Below are positions 1-8,518 of a stretch of DNA of 64,000 bases, in pieces (the stretch's first letter is position 1; each line of letters begins with the position of its first letter). The notes under the pieces were generated by a model. The model was not told the DNA's origin, made no database searches, and saw only the letters and a list, made by a program, of their open reading frames with translations. The stretch covers positions 62,001-126,000 of the forward strand of contig JAGVIE010000055.1 of the NCBI GenBank assembly GCA_020056225.1. Reading direction: 5' to 3'. The position numbers and the translations under genes are program-made. Source of the stretch: Bacteroidota bacterium (GTDB lineage: Bacteria > Bacteroidota > Ignavibacteria > UBA10030 > SZUA-254).

Positions 1-84
1 ACCCTCGTATGGTTTGTGAAATATGCGGATGAGGATAGTCATTTGCTTGTTGGTAATGAGAGAAAATGCTTCCTCCAAGTATAA
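1..84 (+). CDS. possible 3' end of an upstream gene, cut by the window edge
   Basis: Frame 1 is open from the first base to a TAA at 82-84 (27 codons, ending in the residues CFLQV), while the other two plus frames close early. It could be the tail of a gene that starts outside the window, but the stretch is short and I recognise no family. Bases 85-304 after it are AT-rich and show no gene. Confidence 0.2.
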   Translation, partial: TLVWFVKYADEDSHLLVGNERKCFLQV

Positions 85-304
85 GAATTCTATGATTTAA
101 AGTCAAGAAGATTTAACAAAGAAGATTGGATAATTATTGTTCTATTGGCATGATTTCGGCAATTCTTCCATAATCTAACTATTTCTATGAAAAGATAAAT
201 TTCAATCTAATGTTTAACAATACTTGGTCAAAAGTTGGGCTTGTACGAAAGCCATCACCGAATAAAATATTATACTTAATTACAACTTATTTTACGATTT
301 TTCC

Positions 305-333
305 TTGACATTACATTCTTTTTTTCTTAATAT
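305..333 (+). promoter_or_regulatory. sigma70-like promoter for the first T9SS protein
   Basis: TTGACA at 305-310 and TAATAT at 328-333 are separated by 17 bases. Transcription would begin near 340, so the CTATT repeat at 375-419 and a small upstream ORF would lie in the 5' leader of the gene at 480. This is inferred from the sequence only. Confidence 0.4.
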
Positions 334-374
334 AGCTTAGCCCTGAGATGGAATGGAGGCAAGAGGTATCAGCT

Positions 375-419
375 CTATTCTATTCTATTCTATTCTATTC
401 TATTCTATTCTATTCTATT
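375..419 (+). repeat. pentanucleotide microsatellite (CTATT)9
   Basis: Nine perfect tandem copies of CTATT. Arrays of this kind change length by slipped-strand mispairing. It lies about 60 bases before the start of a secreted surface protein and downstream of the best promoter match, so length changes would alter leader length or structure rather than promoter spacing. Confidence 0.95.
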
Positions 420-447
420 TTAATAAAGTATTCAGGGGAGAGTTATT

Positions 448-483
448 ATGTTTAATATTTACGAGAGGAACATAAAGAAATGA
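448..483 (+). CDS. 11-codon upstream ORF overlapping the next start
   Basis: ATG at 448 is preceded by a good ribosome-binding site (AGGGGAG, 434-440). The ORF runs 11 codons to a TGA at 481-483, which overlaps the ATG of the T9SS protein at 480 in an ATGA arrangement. This would allow translational coupling or a leader-peptide role. It is too short to call by content; the evidence is the ribosome-binding site and the overlap. Confidence 0.35.
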   Translation: MFNIYERNIKK

Positions 484-2006
484 AGGAGTTTATTAAGAGG
501 GTAGTACATAGATTTTTCGCACTTGTTTTTTTCGTGATTTATTTCCCCGTATTAATATTTTCCCAAGACACCACCGACGGCATTGTTTGGGAACCGCCGA
601 TACAGCTAACCGACACCTCGTACAGCGCATACATGCCCAAGATTGCATTAAGCGGTGATGATACGATACATGTTACATGGGGGGGTGGAAAACTAAGAAT
701 ACCGTATGCTTCTTCAATTGACGGAGGTATTAATTGGAATTTGAAAGACCTAATTATTGATACAGTTACTTATCCCTATCCATTTTTAAGCAATCTAATA
801 GTCGCACAGGATCAAAATGTTTATATGTTTTCAGCAAACGAACCCATGTCACAAACGACCCTACCAAGGGAAACTCGGATGCATAAAAGTACTAACGGTG
901 GAATATCCTGGTCTTTGCCATTTATTATTGGTGATGATTCGTCGGGAGGATTATTTTCGGCTAATATAAATAAAGATACTTTAGTATTAGTCTATTCACC
1001 CGAGAAAAATGGTTATTCAAAAAAACCGATGATGATTGTTTCCACAGACGCCGGAGAAACCTGGCAGAAGCGACCCGATACACTCGACGGTTGGACACGG
1101 ACAGCACTAACACCGGGTACACTGCATTTAGTGCGAGATGTATTTACAAATGGCGCTCAAGAAAAACTCTATCTTCGCAGTACTGATTTAGGAAGTACTT
1201 GGGAAAAAGCAGAAACACTTTCTACGGTTGATGGAAAATTTGCCATAGAGCATTGTATAGCATCGAACAAATTTGTAATTCAATCGCCGATTTTCGTAGC
1301 TTGGCGCGATGCTATCGCATGCGATGGTATGGTTGGATGCACAATTATTTCACGCGAAACATATAATAACGGCAACGATTGGACCTCGCCAGAAATACTA
1401 ACCGAAGAACCGCGTGGTTATAATCCCTCCGCAGCTATTAGTGATGATGGAGCTACAGCAGTAGCTTGGACAAGCGAGCTTTTATTTGTAAACGATCATG
1501 TTGTAAGTCGCATACGGAAACATCCTGATAGTTCCTGGTCTTCAATTGTTGATCATACGCCAACATCGCGCGTTGGAGAAGTACCACAAGTTGCCATTAC
1601 AAGTAGAGCAGTCCACCTTGTTTGGACACAGAGCGTTGGTGAAGGTTCAAATGAAAAGTTTTGTACCTTCTACCGTCGCGGAATATTTCTTACAACCAAC
1701 GTAAGGGAAGAAAAAAATAATATCCCCGATGGTTATTCGCTCAGTCAGAATTATCCAAACCCGTTCAATCCAAGTACTAAGTTGTCATTCGTTATTAGTC
1801 ATTCGTCATTAGTTTCGGTGAAAGTATATGATGTATTCGGAAGAGAAGTAACAGCATTGGTAAATGAAAAAAAACAACCTGGCAGATATGAGGTTGAGTG
1901 GACTCCTTCGACAAGCTCAGGCCAATTGCTTTCAAGCGGTGTCTATTTCATTAGAATGAATGCCGGTACTTATTTTTCGACAATAAAAGCGATTTTGATG
2001 AAGTGA
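480..2006 (+). CDS. secreted BNR/sialidase-like repeat protein with type IX sorting domain
   Basis: 508-residue exported protein. Residues 1-29 form a signal peptide (basic start, hydrophobic core, end near FSQ). The body has repeated Asp-box-like elements typical of BNR/sialidase beta-propellers (STNGGISW, STDAGETW, RSTDLGSTW). The last ~85 residues are a Por/T9SS type A sorting domain: QNYPNPFNPST, then KVYDVFGREV and SSGVYFIRM. In this lineage such proteins cross the outer membrane by the type IX system and are anchored or released after removal of the domain. GAGAGG precedes the ATG at 480. An in-frame 17-base palindromic insertion (1905-1921) adds PSTSSGQ to the sorting domain. The ligand or substrate is unknown; sialidase catalytic residues are not evident, so a structural or adhesive role is as likely as an enzymatic one. 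Confidence 0.85.
   Translation: MKEFIKRVVHRFFALVFFVIYFPVLIFSQDTTDGIVWEPPIQLTDTSYSAYMPKIALSGDDTIHVTWGGGKLRIPYASSIDGGINWNLKDLIIDTVTYPYPFLSNLIVAQDQNVYMFSANEPMSQTTLPRETRMHKSTNGGISWSLPFIIGDDSSGGLFSANINKDTLVLVYSPEKNGYSKKPMMIVSTDAGETWQKRPDTLDGWTRTALTPGTLHLVRDVFTNGAQEKLYLRSTDLGSTWEKAETLSTVDGKFAIEHCIASNKFVIQSPIFVAWRDAIACDGMVGCTIISRETYNNGNDWTSPEILTEEPRGYNPSAAISDDGATAVAWTSELLFVNDHVVSRIRKHPDSSWSSIVDHTPTSRVGEVPQVAITSRAVHLVWTQSVGEGSNEKFCTFYRRGIFLTTNVREEKNNIPDGYSLSQNYPNPFNPSTKLSFVISHSSLVSVKVYDVFGREVTALVNEKKQPGRYEVEWTPSTSSGQLLSSGVYFIRMNAGTYFSTIKAILMK
1905..1921. repeat. short palindromic repeat inside a coding region
   Basis: CCTTCGACAAGCTCAGG is a member of a 16-17 base repeat family that I know from many environmental genomes, where it adds TSSGQ-like residues to proteins. 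Here it lies in frame in the sorting domain of the 480-2006 gene. A degenerate relative occurs between genes at 39362-39381. Confidence 0.6.
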
Positions 2007-2065
2007 GATTAATTTATTCATTTGATCATTGATTCATTGAAACAATGATTCAATGGTTAAAGATT

Positions 2066-2124
2066 GCTCCGTAGGAGCAACATGTTTGTAGAAAATAAAA
2101 AAATAATTGAAGCTCCATCGGAGC
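2066..2124. repeat. pair of GCTCC-N3-GGAGC palindromic units
   Basis: Two 13-base palindromes, at 2066-2078 and 2112-2124, are each followed by a related A-CATGT tail. This is the layout of REP-type intergenic elements. They lie in the ~505-base gap between the two T9SS genes. ORFs drawn across this gap on the minus strand are not credible genes. Confidence 0.55.
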
Positions 2125-2231
2125 GACATGTAAGATTGAAAGTTGAATGATTGGAATGATTGTAAGATTAATTTTAAAAATAACGTTGAAAGGAATATCG
2201 GGCAAAGGTAAAAGATTTTCCAAATAATAAC

Positions 2232-2315
2232 GGGGCGGCGTGGTGATTCGTCGTTGAACCTGAAGTGCTTGAACAAAACAGGGGTCCCGACAGAGCCACA
2301 CGCTACAGCCGCCCC
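2232..2315. repeat. 84-base imperfect inverted repeat
   Basis: GGGGCGGC at 2232-2239 pairs with GCCGCCCC at 2308-2315, and GTGG/CCAC extends the stem after small bulges. The element is GC-rich in an AT-rich gap. It may be a REP-like or MITE-like remnant or a structured RNA. No transposase or protein motif was recognised. Confidence 0.5.
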
Positions 2316-2418
2316 AAGTTGAAGGTAATCTTCTTCTGCCGATGCAATAGGATTTGCCAATCTAATCTGCATCTGCTTAAATGTAGCAATTAATCCAATG
2401 ATTTGAAATACCCTTGTT

Positions 2419-2487
2419 CCGAACTTTGAGCCAGAGGCTCATCACAGCCCGACCGATGGCTGGCGGGCGCCTAAGGCGGAGGTTCGG
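2419..2487. other. multi-hairpin structured block before the 2512 gene
   Basis: CCGAAC (2419-2424) pairs with GTTCGG (2482-2487). It encloses hairpins GAGCC/GGCTC (2428-2440), GCCCG/CGGGC (2447-2468) and GCC/GGC (2469-2477). The block ends just before the AAAAGGAG ribosome-binding site (2496-2503) of the next gene, so it would be in its leader if transcribed. It may instead be nested REP palindromes. Confidence 0.4.
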
Positions 2488-2511
2488 GATCAATAAAAGG
2501 AGAAACAGTAT

Positions 2512-5394
2512 ATGTTTAGAATTAACAAAATATTACAATTGGTGATTGCTGCGTGTTTATTAATAACTTCAACAACCGTGTTTGCCCAAACTTGGGTGCC
2601 ATTGAATGGTCCACAGGTTGCAACAAATGTAAAAGATATTTCTTTGAGCGGTAATTTTGTCTATATCGCAGAACAGGATTATCTTCTAAAATCAACAAAC
2701 GGTGGAACTGCATGGAAAGGAACTACATCGAACTTTACCACACCGTCGGTTGTCCTGTGTAAACCGGATAATTCAAATATAGTTATCGCGAGTAGGCAAA
2801 ACTTCTTTAAATATTCTATAGATGGCGGGGTAACATGGGGCAACGTTACTCCATCAATAATAATAGATTATCTCACACCGCTTCGTCTATCTGCTTCACC
2901 TGTAAATACAAGCAACATGTTCCTTGGCAGAAAGTATGATGCATCAACAACATCAGTTTGGAGAAGTATTGATGGTGGTGGTGTGTGGAACTATTGTCAA
3001 AATTTCACATGGGCAACGGATGTAAATGATATAGCGGCCTATCCGGTGGGCGGTGTAGGACGGGATTATGAGTTATGGGTATGCGGCTCCGATCCAAATG
3101 CTATACCTAAGTATCCTCGCAGCACAACAGCATTGGCTTCAATTCGAGGTATCTGGTACTCTAACAATGCCGGATTGAATTGGCAAGCAAAAACTATGGG
3201 TGATTACGATCTGAAGACTATGGCGGTTGTTCATAAAGCTTCTCCAACTGATCCTCTCCTATTCGCTGCCACAGGCGATGGTGAAATTTATAAATCATCG
3301 AATTATGGTATTGATTGGTCGTTAAATTACACATCTGGTGTTACCGTACGCTTGCTTCGTGTAAACAATGTCAACAACTACATTTTTCTTGCCACTAACA
3401 ACGGGGTCTATCGCTCAACAAACGAAGGCACGAACTGGGCAACTGCTAATAATGGTTTGGGAACCGATCTTGATGTTCTGTCAATCTCTCTCCAACCGAA
3501 TAGCAATAACATTGTTGTAGGCACTGCCAACTCGCTTTACAAATCAATCAACAACGGAGCTACGTGGCAAGAGGTTGGGAAGATGAACGTTTCTTCTCTT
3601 ACAATCACTGGGAGCAGTATGTGGACAGTGACGAAAGATAATGCTTATACCGGAAATACAACAAATGGCGGTTCAACCTGGTTTAGTAAGTATATCGGCT
3701 CGGCGGGTATGAATTTTAGCAGCGAAAATATTTATCGTAAATCCGATAATGATTTGTATGTTGCCGGCTCGTTAAATAACTCTGCAAGGTTATATCGAAG
3801 TACAGACTTAGGTAATAATTTTAGTTCTCTTGTAATCTCGGATCCATTACCCTCAAACGGAAAAACAAATGGTACTGTTGTACATCCTATTACAAGCACT
3901 CAACTTTGGTGTTATGGAGGTTGTCTGGTAAATTCTGAATGGAAGAGTATTTTCTCGAGTGCCGATGGAGGTCAAACATGGAATGCTCTTGCCACCGCCT
4001 GGGTACCCAATGCGGTATATGTTAACGATCTCAAAGCGCTCAATATTGGAACAGGAAGACTATTCGCCGCATTGAGCAACGGGAAAATCTATCGGAGCGA
4101 TGATAACGGTGGATCATGGACTGAGAAGAAAAATATCGGGCTTAACCAATCGGCAAATTCCATTGTCATCAATCCGGTTACATCGGATATTATTTATGTG
4201 GGCGGATCAAACGGATTATGGAAAACAACAGATGCCGGTAATACATGGTCTCTCCAATCTATGAATGCAATACGAAAAATTAACCTTAACCCGGGGTATC
4301 CATCTTCTGTAAACCATCTGGTTGCTATCACGAGCGATGGTATAAGAGTGTTATCTTCTACAAACGGTGGATCGAACTGGAGCGAGATGCAAGCTGGTCT
4401 TCCAACACCAATTAATGATATTTATGGTGTACCGGGAACTCCCGCAGTTTTATATACAGCCACCGCAAAAGGCATCTATAAGACCTCGGGATTGTTACCT
4501 ACAGATAAGCCAACCCTATCATCGCCTGCCGATGGTGCTACGGTCGGTATTATTCCAACTCTCACATGGTCATCCGTCACCGGTGCAACGGCATATCATA
4601 TACAGATTGCGACAGATGTGAATTTTACGAACCTCGTCGTCAATAATAACAATGTTGCCTCAACATCATTTGCACCTACCACTCTTAATGAGGGTACGTA
4701 TTATTGGAGAGTTGCAGCAAATAATTTTATAGGGGAAAGTGATTTCACAATCTCAAGATCATATACATCGGGAATACAAGGTACTATAACGCTATCTGTT
4801 ATAACCTTTTTGGGTGTTGATGGACTGAGTCATCCGCGCTTAAGTTGGACGGGAACCGGGCAAGGTCCAACCTACTATCTTTACCGATATGAATGCACAT
4901 ATGGCGTTCCTGATTGTGGTGTATGGCCATATCCTTTGCTCTTGGCAACTACAAGCACATCGTACGATGATTACGACGTCGCAGTAGTAAGAAAAGGTGA
5001 AACACCGGCAACGACATATTGGTATCAAGTCAGATCGGCGGCGGTCTCAAATAAAGTAACGAGGAACTCTGCTGTTGGTCAAGATTCAAAAATTGGCATC
5101 GCGGAAGGTTTATTCACTGATTTGTTACCTAAAGAAACAAAGCTTTATGAGAATTATCCCAACCCCTTTAATCCAGCAACCACCTTGAAATATTCACTAG
5201 CCGAAGATTTGTTTGTGTCAATTAAAGTTTACGATGTTCTTGGTCGTGAAGTTAAATCGCTTGTTGACGAATTTCAAGAAGCTGGTTATAAATCTGTAAC
5301 GTTCGATGCGGGTAATTTACCCAGCGGCGTCTATTATTACCGGATGACCGCAGGCAAATATACCGATATAAAGAAAATGCTGTTGCTTCGCTGA
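2512..5394 (+). CDS. secreted multi-blade beta-propeller protein with fibronectin-like and T9SS sorting domains
   Basis: 960 residues. Signal peptide at 1-26 ending TTVFAQ. Residues ~30-660 hold many Asp-box/BNR-like repeats (KSTNGGTAW, YSIDGGVTW, RSTNEGTNW, RSDDNGGSW, KTTDAGNTW), the pattern of VPS10/Ycf48-like propellers. Around 665-760 is a fibronectin-III-like segment (TLSSPADGATV, GTYYWRVAA). The last ~80 residues are a T9SS type A sorting domain with ENYPNPFNPAT, KVYDVLGREV and PSGVYYYRMTAG. It is exported by Sec and then by type IX secretion. A strong AAAAGGAG site sits 8 bases before the ATG. It is a paralogue in design, not in close sequence, of the preceding gene, and a terminator follows. 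The target is unknown. Confidence 0.88.
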   Translation: MFRINKILQLVIAACLLITSTTVFAQTWVPLNGPQVATNVKDISLSGNFVYIAEQDYLLKSTNGGTAWKGTTSNFTTPSVVLCKPDNSNIVIASRQNFFKYSIDGGVTWGNVTPSIIIDYLTPLRLSASPVNTSNMFLGRKYDASTTSVWRSIDGGGVWNYCQNFTWATDVNDIAAYPVGGVGRDYELWVCGSDPNAIPKYPRSTTALASIRGIWYSNNAGLNWQAKTMGDYDLKTMAVVHKASPTDPLLFAATGDGEIYKSSNYGIDWSLNYTSGVTVRLLRVNNVNNYIFLATNNGVYRSTNEGTNWATANNGLGTDLDVLSISLQPNSNNIVVGTANSLYKSINNGATWQEVGKMNVSSLTITGSSMWTVTKDNAYTGNTTNGGSTWFSKYIGSAGMNFSSENIYRKSDNDLYVAGSLNNSARLYRSTDLGNNFSSLVISDPLPSNGKTNGTVVHPITSTQLWCYGGCLVNSEWKSIFSSADGGQTWNALATAWVPNAVYVNDLKALNIGTGRLFAALSNGKIYRSDDNGGSWTEKKNIGLNQSANSIVINPVTSDIIYVGGSNGLWKTTDAGNTWSLQSMNAIRKINLNPGYPSSVNHLVAITSDGIRVLSSTNGGSNWSEMQAGLPTPINDIYGVPGTPAVLYTATAKGIYKTSGLLPTDKPTLSSPADGATVGIIPTLTWSSVTGATAYHIQIATDVNFTNLVVNNNNVASTSFAPTTLNEGTYYWRVAANNFIGESDFTISRSYTSGIQGTITLSVITFLGVDGLSHPRLSWTGTGQGPTYYLYRYECTYGVPDCGVWPYPLLLATTSTSYDDYDVAVVRKGETPATTYWYQVRSAAVSNKVTRNSAVGQDSKIGIAEGLFTDLLPKETKLYENYPNPFNPATTLKYSLAEDLFVSIKVYDVLGREVKSLVDEFQEAGYKSVTFDAGNLPSGVYYYRMTAGKYTDIKKMLLLR

Positions 5395-5417
5395 ACGTAT
5401 CTAGTACTAAAAATAAA

Positions 5418-5453
5418 AAAGATGCCGATACCTATTGTGGGGTCGGCATCTTT
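5418..5453. terminator. bidirectional intrinsic terminator
   Basis: AAAGATGCCGA (5418-5428) pairs with TCGGCATCTTT (5443-5453) across a 14-base loop, flanked by A-rich and T-rich runs. It lies between the converging T9SS protein gene and the S46 peptidase gene and can serve both. Confidence 0.8.
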
Positions 5454-5478
5454 GCTTGTAAGATTTTATGTCTTACGT

Positions 5479-7644
5479 TTATTTAATTACTAATTCATCT
5501 AAAATATTCTTGGCATCGGAATATTTATCCAATATGAATAAAATATAACGGGCGTCAACGTTAATGGTGCGGTTGAGATGTTCCTGGAAAACATAATCGC
5601 CTACCACAGCTTCCCAGTTTCCGTCGAATGCCAAGCCGATGAGTTCGCCTTTACCGTTTATCACCGGGCTGCCGGAGTTTCCGCCTGTGATATCAAGATT
5701 GGCTATGAATGCAACCGGAACGTCATTGATCCGCGGGTCGGAATATTTCCCAAAATCCTTATTCTCCCAGAGTTGTCTAAGTTTCGGTGGGACGATAAAT
5801 GGATTTTCTCCGGTTTCTTTTTCCATCATTCCGCCAAGTGTTGTCTCGTAATCGTAATGTACAGCATCTCTCGGATCGTAGGATTTAATTTCTCCGTAGG
5901 TCAATCTCAAGGTACGATTTGCATCTGGATAAATATCAGATCCTTTCCATGCCATCGTGGCTTCCAGCAGTTTTGAACGAAGTTTAGAAATATTTGCATT
6001 GAACGCACTAACGGTTGCCGTCAACTGGCTGTTATCCTTATCGAGCGACACCGAGAATTTTATGAACTCATCGTCTAAAATATCATCAGAATCTTTGCCA
6101 ATTAATTTTAAGCAGCCTTCAGGAGTGACAAGTTTTGAATCATCATAAAGATCATCGATGAATTCTTTTATGGCGTTATCTCTCTTTTCACCTGTTTTCG
6201 TACCGATAATTTTCTGAACGGCTTCGATTTGTTGCCCGGCAGGCAGTTCGGATGCTTTCAGTAGCATTGCTGTGAGTAATTCCTTATCGACATGTAAGCT
6301 TAAGTTTTTAAAAATCAAAGGTATTGCGTTTTTTAATTCTTCAACAGAAGACGCGGGCGGTTTGAGTTCACCTGTAGAATCTTTGGAGAAAGAGTTTGCG
6401 AAATTTCTAAATCGATTTGCCAGTTGTAATATCCCTGAACTTCCCATTAGTTGGCTTAAGGCTATCTGTTTTTGATTGAACGATTTAAGGTTTTCGTACA
6501 TTGAGTTAATGTCGCTTAATATCGTTCCATATTTCTTCTGAAGATCGGGTTTCGACTGTAGGAATTCCTGAAATATTCTTTCTTCATCCTTTCTTAGTTT
6601 CATGATGTTGGAACGCTTCATGCCTTCGAGTGTTCCCTGGTAATTCTTGTAAACATTAGCCCATCCGCGCCATTGGCTTGCATATTTTATTTCAGTGGTT
6701 CGGTCATTTTTACCTGCCCCTTCTACGATATCCATTCGAAGCTTAAAAAGCTCCATGCTGAGGGGCAGTGTTTCGTCATGTGCAAGTTGAATTTCCGGTG
6801 AAGTTCGATAACGAAACGTTCGGCCGGGGAATCCCATAATCATCGCAAAATCACCTTCGCGAAATCCCTGATTAGAAATGGGTAAAAATACTTTCGGTTG
6901 ATAAGGAACATTTTCTTTAGCATACTTTGAATGTTTGCCGTCGGGCGCAATATAGACGCGCATCAAAGAAAAATCGCCGGTATGCCGGGGCCAGTACCAG
7001 TTATCTACTTCACCGCCATAGTTGCCAATAGCAGTTGGCGGCGCATAAACGAGCCGAATATCTCTGAATACTTCTAATGTGAAAAGGTAAAATTTTACGC
7101 CGTTGTAAAATTCAGATACCCTGCATTCATATTCGGTCGTACCTTTTTCACGTTTTTCAATTTCACGGGATTTCATTTGTATAGCTTTCGACCGGGATTC
7201 AGGCGCCATCGTATCGCTCACTGCGCTCATCACTTCATCGGTAACATCTTTCTGGCTGACAACGATTTGTGCGCTATATGCCGGGATCGAAAGTTCTTCT
7301 CCTTTCGTCTTTGCAAGGAAGCCATCTTTCAATCGGTCTTCCTCAACGGAACTTACAGATTGAATTGCACCGTATGCAACGTGATGGTTAGTAAGGATGA
7401 GACCATCGGCAGAGATGAAGGAGCTTGTTCCGCCGCCAAGAAGAATAATGGCATCTTTCAAACTCGTACTATTAGTACTATAGATTTGTTCTGGAGTCAA
7501 CTGCAACCCGTTCTTTTGCATTTTTTCCCACGGCAGCTTGCCGAGTTGATTCATTGTCCACATTCCCTCATCGGGAAATGAAAGAGCGGCGAATACAAGG
7601 AATAGAACGGTTAGCAGAATGAATTTTGTAATTTTGGCTTTCAT
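5479..7644 (-). CDS. S46 family dipeptidyl-peptidase (DPP7-like)
   Basis: 721-residue exported serine peptidase of family S46, which removes dipeptides from peptide N-termini in the periplasm for amino-acid use. Signal peptide ends near LSFP. The N-terminal half of the chymotrypsin-like fold carries the catalytic His in TNHHVAYGAIQ. The C-terminal half has the catalytic Ser in GNSGSPVINGKGELIG. The residue that sets P1 specificity falls in AFDGNWE: Gly here, as in DPP7 enzymes (hydrophobic P1), where DPP11 enzymes have Arg (acidic P1). Length fits the family (~700-720). A TTG at 7656 is open upstream, but the ATG at 7644 has GGAG (7650-7653) at the right distance, so I start there. It is monocistronic, with a shared terminator after it. 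Confidence 0.9.
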   Translation of the reverse strand: MKAKITKFILLTVLFLVFAALSFPDEGMWTMNQLGKLPWEKMQKNGLQLTPEQIYSTNSTSLKDAIILLGGGTSSFISADGLILTNHHVAYGAIQSVSSVEEDRLKDGFLAKTKGEELSIPAYSAQIVVSQKDVTDEVMSAVSDTMAPESRSKAIQMKSREIEKREKGTTEYECRVSEFYNGVKFYLFTLEVFRDIRLVYAPPTAIGNYGGEVDNWYWPRHTGDFSLMRVYIAPDGKHSKYAKENVPYQPKVFLPISNQGFREGDFAMIMGFPGRTFRYRTSPEIQLAHDETLPLSMELFKLRMDIVEGAGKNDRTTEIKYASQWRGWANVYKNYQGTLEGMKRSNIMKLRKDEERIFQEFLQSKPDLQKKYGTILSDINSMYENLKSFNQKQIALSQLMGSSGILQLANRFRNFANSFSKDSTGELKPPASSVEELKNAIPLIFKNLSLHVDKELLTAMLLKASELPAGQQIEAVQKIIGTKTGEKRDNAIKEFIDDLYDDSKLVTPEGCLKLIGKDSDDILDDEFIKFSVSLDKDNSQLTATVSAFNANISKLRSKLLEATMAWKGSDIYPDANRTLRLTYGEIKSYDPRDAVHYDYETTLGGMMEKETGENPFIVPPKLRQLWENKDFGKYSDPRINDVPVAFIANLDITGGNSGSPVINGKGELIGLAFDGNWEAVVGDYVFQEHLNRTINVDARYILFILDKYSDAKNILDELVIK

Positions 7645-7770
7645 TTGAAACTCCAAGGGATGTGATTGATTAAGATAAAATCTTTAGATAGTATAGTTCT
7701 TGGCAGAGCGCAAAAATTGTTTTTGAAAGTGGAATTATTTCCGTATTACAGTATCCGGAATCAGCAAAAT

Positions 7771-8364
7771 TTATTTTGTCCGGTGAAGTTCTCCTAGTTT
7801 CGGGAATGCTTTGCTGTTCTCGGCATACCTTACCACAAAATCCTGAAGCTCTTCGGTTGTGGCTGTTAGTATTATCTGGTCGTTGATTCTTGAGTGAGAA
7901 ATTTTGAATGCATTATTATCGATCATCTTTTTTAGCCAGTCGTTATCCAGTAAGGAAAGGCGCAATGTATCTCCCTCGATCCAAATTCTGGAAATCGAGT
8001 GAACAGGAAGAAGATGGAAATTGTAAAAACCGTTTTTGACCTTAGTATTAGTTTCCCCCGGAGAGATATCGAGGAAATAATATTTCCCTAATTTCCCTAA
8101 TTGTGCGATGAACTTAGCAGTATCTCCTCGTTCCATCTTTCCCAGCACATCTCCATACTCAGATTGAAAGTAGCGCAATTCGTAACTCTTCTCACCGGAT
8201 TTCTCAAATATCCAGATATTCTTTCCGTTCCTCTCGGTCCATGTACCAATAAGTTGTGGATTTATGATGAGATCATCCTCTGTGAAGAGGGGATACAGTG
8301 ATCGTACACAACCGGCGATCAACAAAATTACAGAGAGAGCTGTAAAGTATTTTATTAATTTCAT
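7771..8364 (-). CDS. putative lipoprotein, function unknown
   Basis: 197 residues. The N-terminus is a lipoprotein signal with lipobox IAGC at residues ~16-19, so the mature protein would be lipid-anchored, probably in the outer membrane. The remainder is a compact mixed alpha/beta domain ([30 protein letters not shown]), resembling lipocalin-like or small uncharacterised lipoproteins of Bacteroidota. No catalytic motif was seen. The ATG at 8364 is preceded by GGAGG (8370-8374). An in-frame ATG at 8376 would place that site inside the gene, so it is rejected. It is transcribed divergently from lepA. Confidence 0.7.
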   Translation of the reverse strand: MKLIKYFTALSVILLIAGCVRSLYPLFTEDDLIINPQLIGTWTERNGKNIWIFEKSGEKSYELRYFQSEYGDVLGKMERGDTAKFIAQLGKLGKYYFLDISPGETNTKVKNGFYNFHLLPVHSISRIWIEGDTLRLSLLDNDWLKKMIDNNAFKISHSRINDQIILTATTEELQDFVVRYAENSKAFPKLGELHRTK

Positions 8365-8438
8365 TAGAACCTCCATTTGTTCTTTTATTGTTCAGATGGA
8401 ATATAATAGTCATAATGCTCAATATCAACTTATCTTCC

Positions 8439-8469
8439 TTGCAAATACTCTCATTTTTTGGTATATTTG
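8439..8469 (+). promoter_or_regulatory. Bacteroidota-type -33/-7 promoter for the lepA operon
   Basis: TATATTTG at 8462-8469 matches the Bacteroidota -7 consensus TAnnTTTG. TTG at 8439-8441, 20 bases upstream, fits the -33 element. Transcription would start near 8476, about 43 bases before the lepA ATG. Confidence 0.45.
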
Positions 8470-8476
8470 TAATGAA

Positions 8477-8500
8477 AATCCCGCCTGTTTTGGCGGGATT
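8477..8500. repeat. ATCCCGCC/GGCGGGAT palindrome in the lepA leader
   Basis: A nine-base stem (AATCCCGCC, 8477-8485; GGCGGGATT, 8492-8500) has a six-base loop and is followed by GCTTTT. The same stem occurs at 37077-37099, so this is a dispersed element. In the lepA leader it could act as an attenuator. Confidence 0.5.
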
Positions 8501-8518
8501 GCTTTTATTGACACGCAA

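Noticed and set aside
348-455. A phase-variable translational fusion through the CTATT repeat into the 480 gene
   Set aside because: An ATG at 348 reads through the repeat in the same frame as the main gene, but a TAA at 453-455 blocks that frame whatever the repeat length, so repeat changes could not switch a fusion on.
2250-2260. GTTGAAC in the 2232-2315 inverted repeat as an attC core
   Set aside because: It matches GTTRRRY by chance, but no inverse core lies at a suitable distance and no cassette gene is next to it.
2034-2372. Minus-strand ORFs of 83 and 112 codons in the gap between the T9SS genes
   Set aside because: They run through palindromic repeats, have low-complexity hydrophobic tails and no ribosome-binding site.
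8264-8518. An N-terminal extension of lepA of about 85 residues
   Set aside because: It overlaps the divergent lipoprotein gene and the lepA promoter and has no similarity to LepA. Conservation starts at [16 protein letters not shown].
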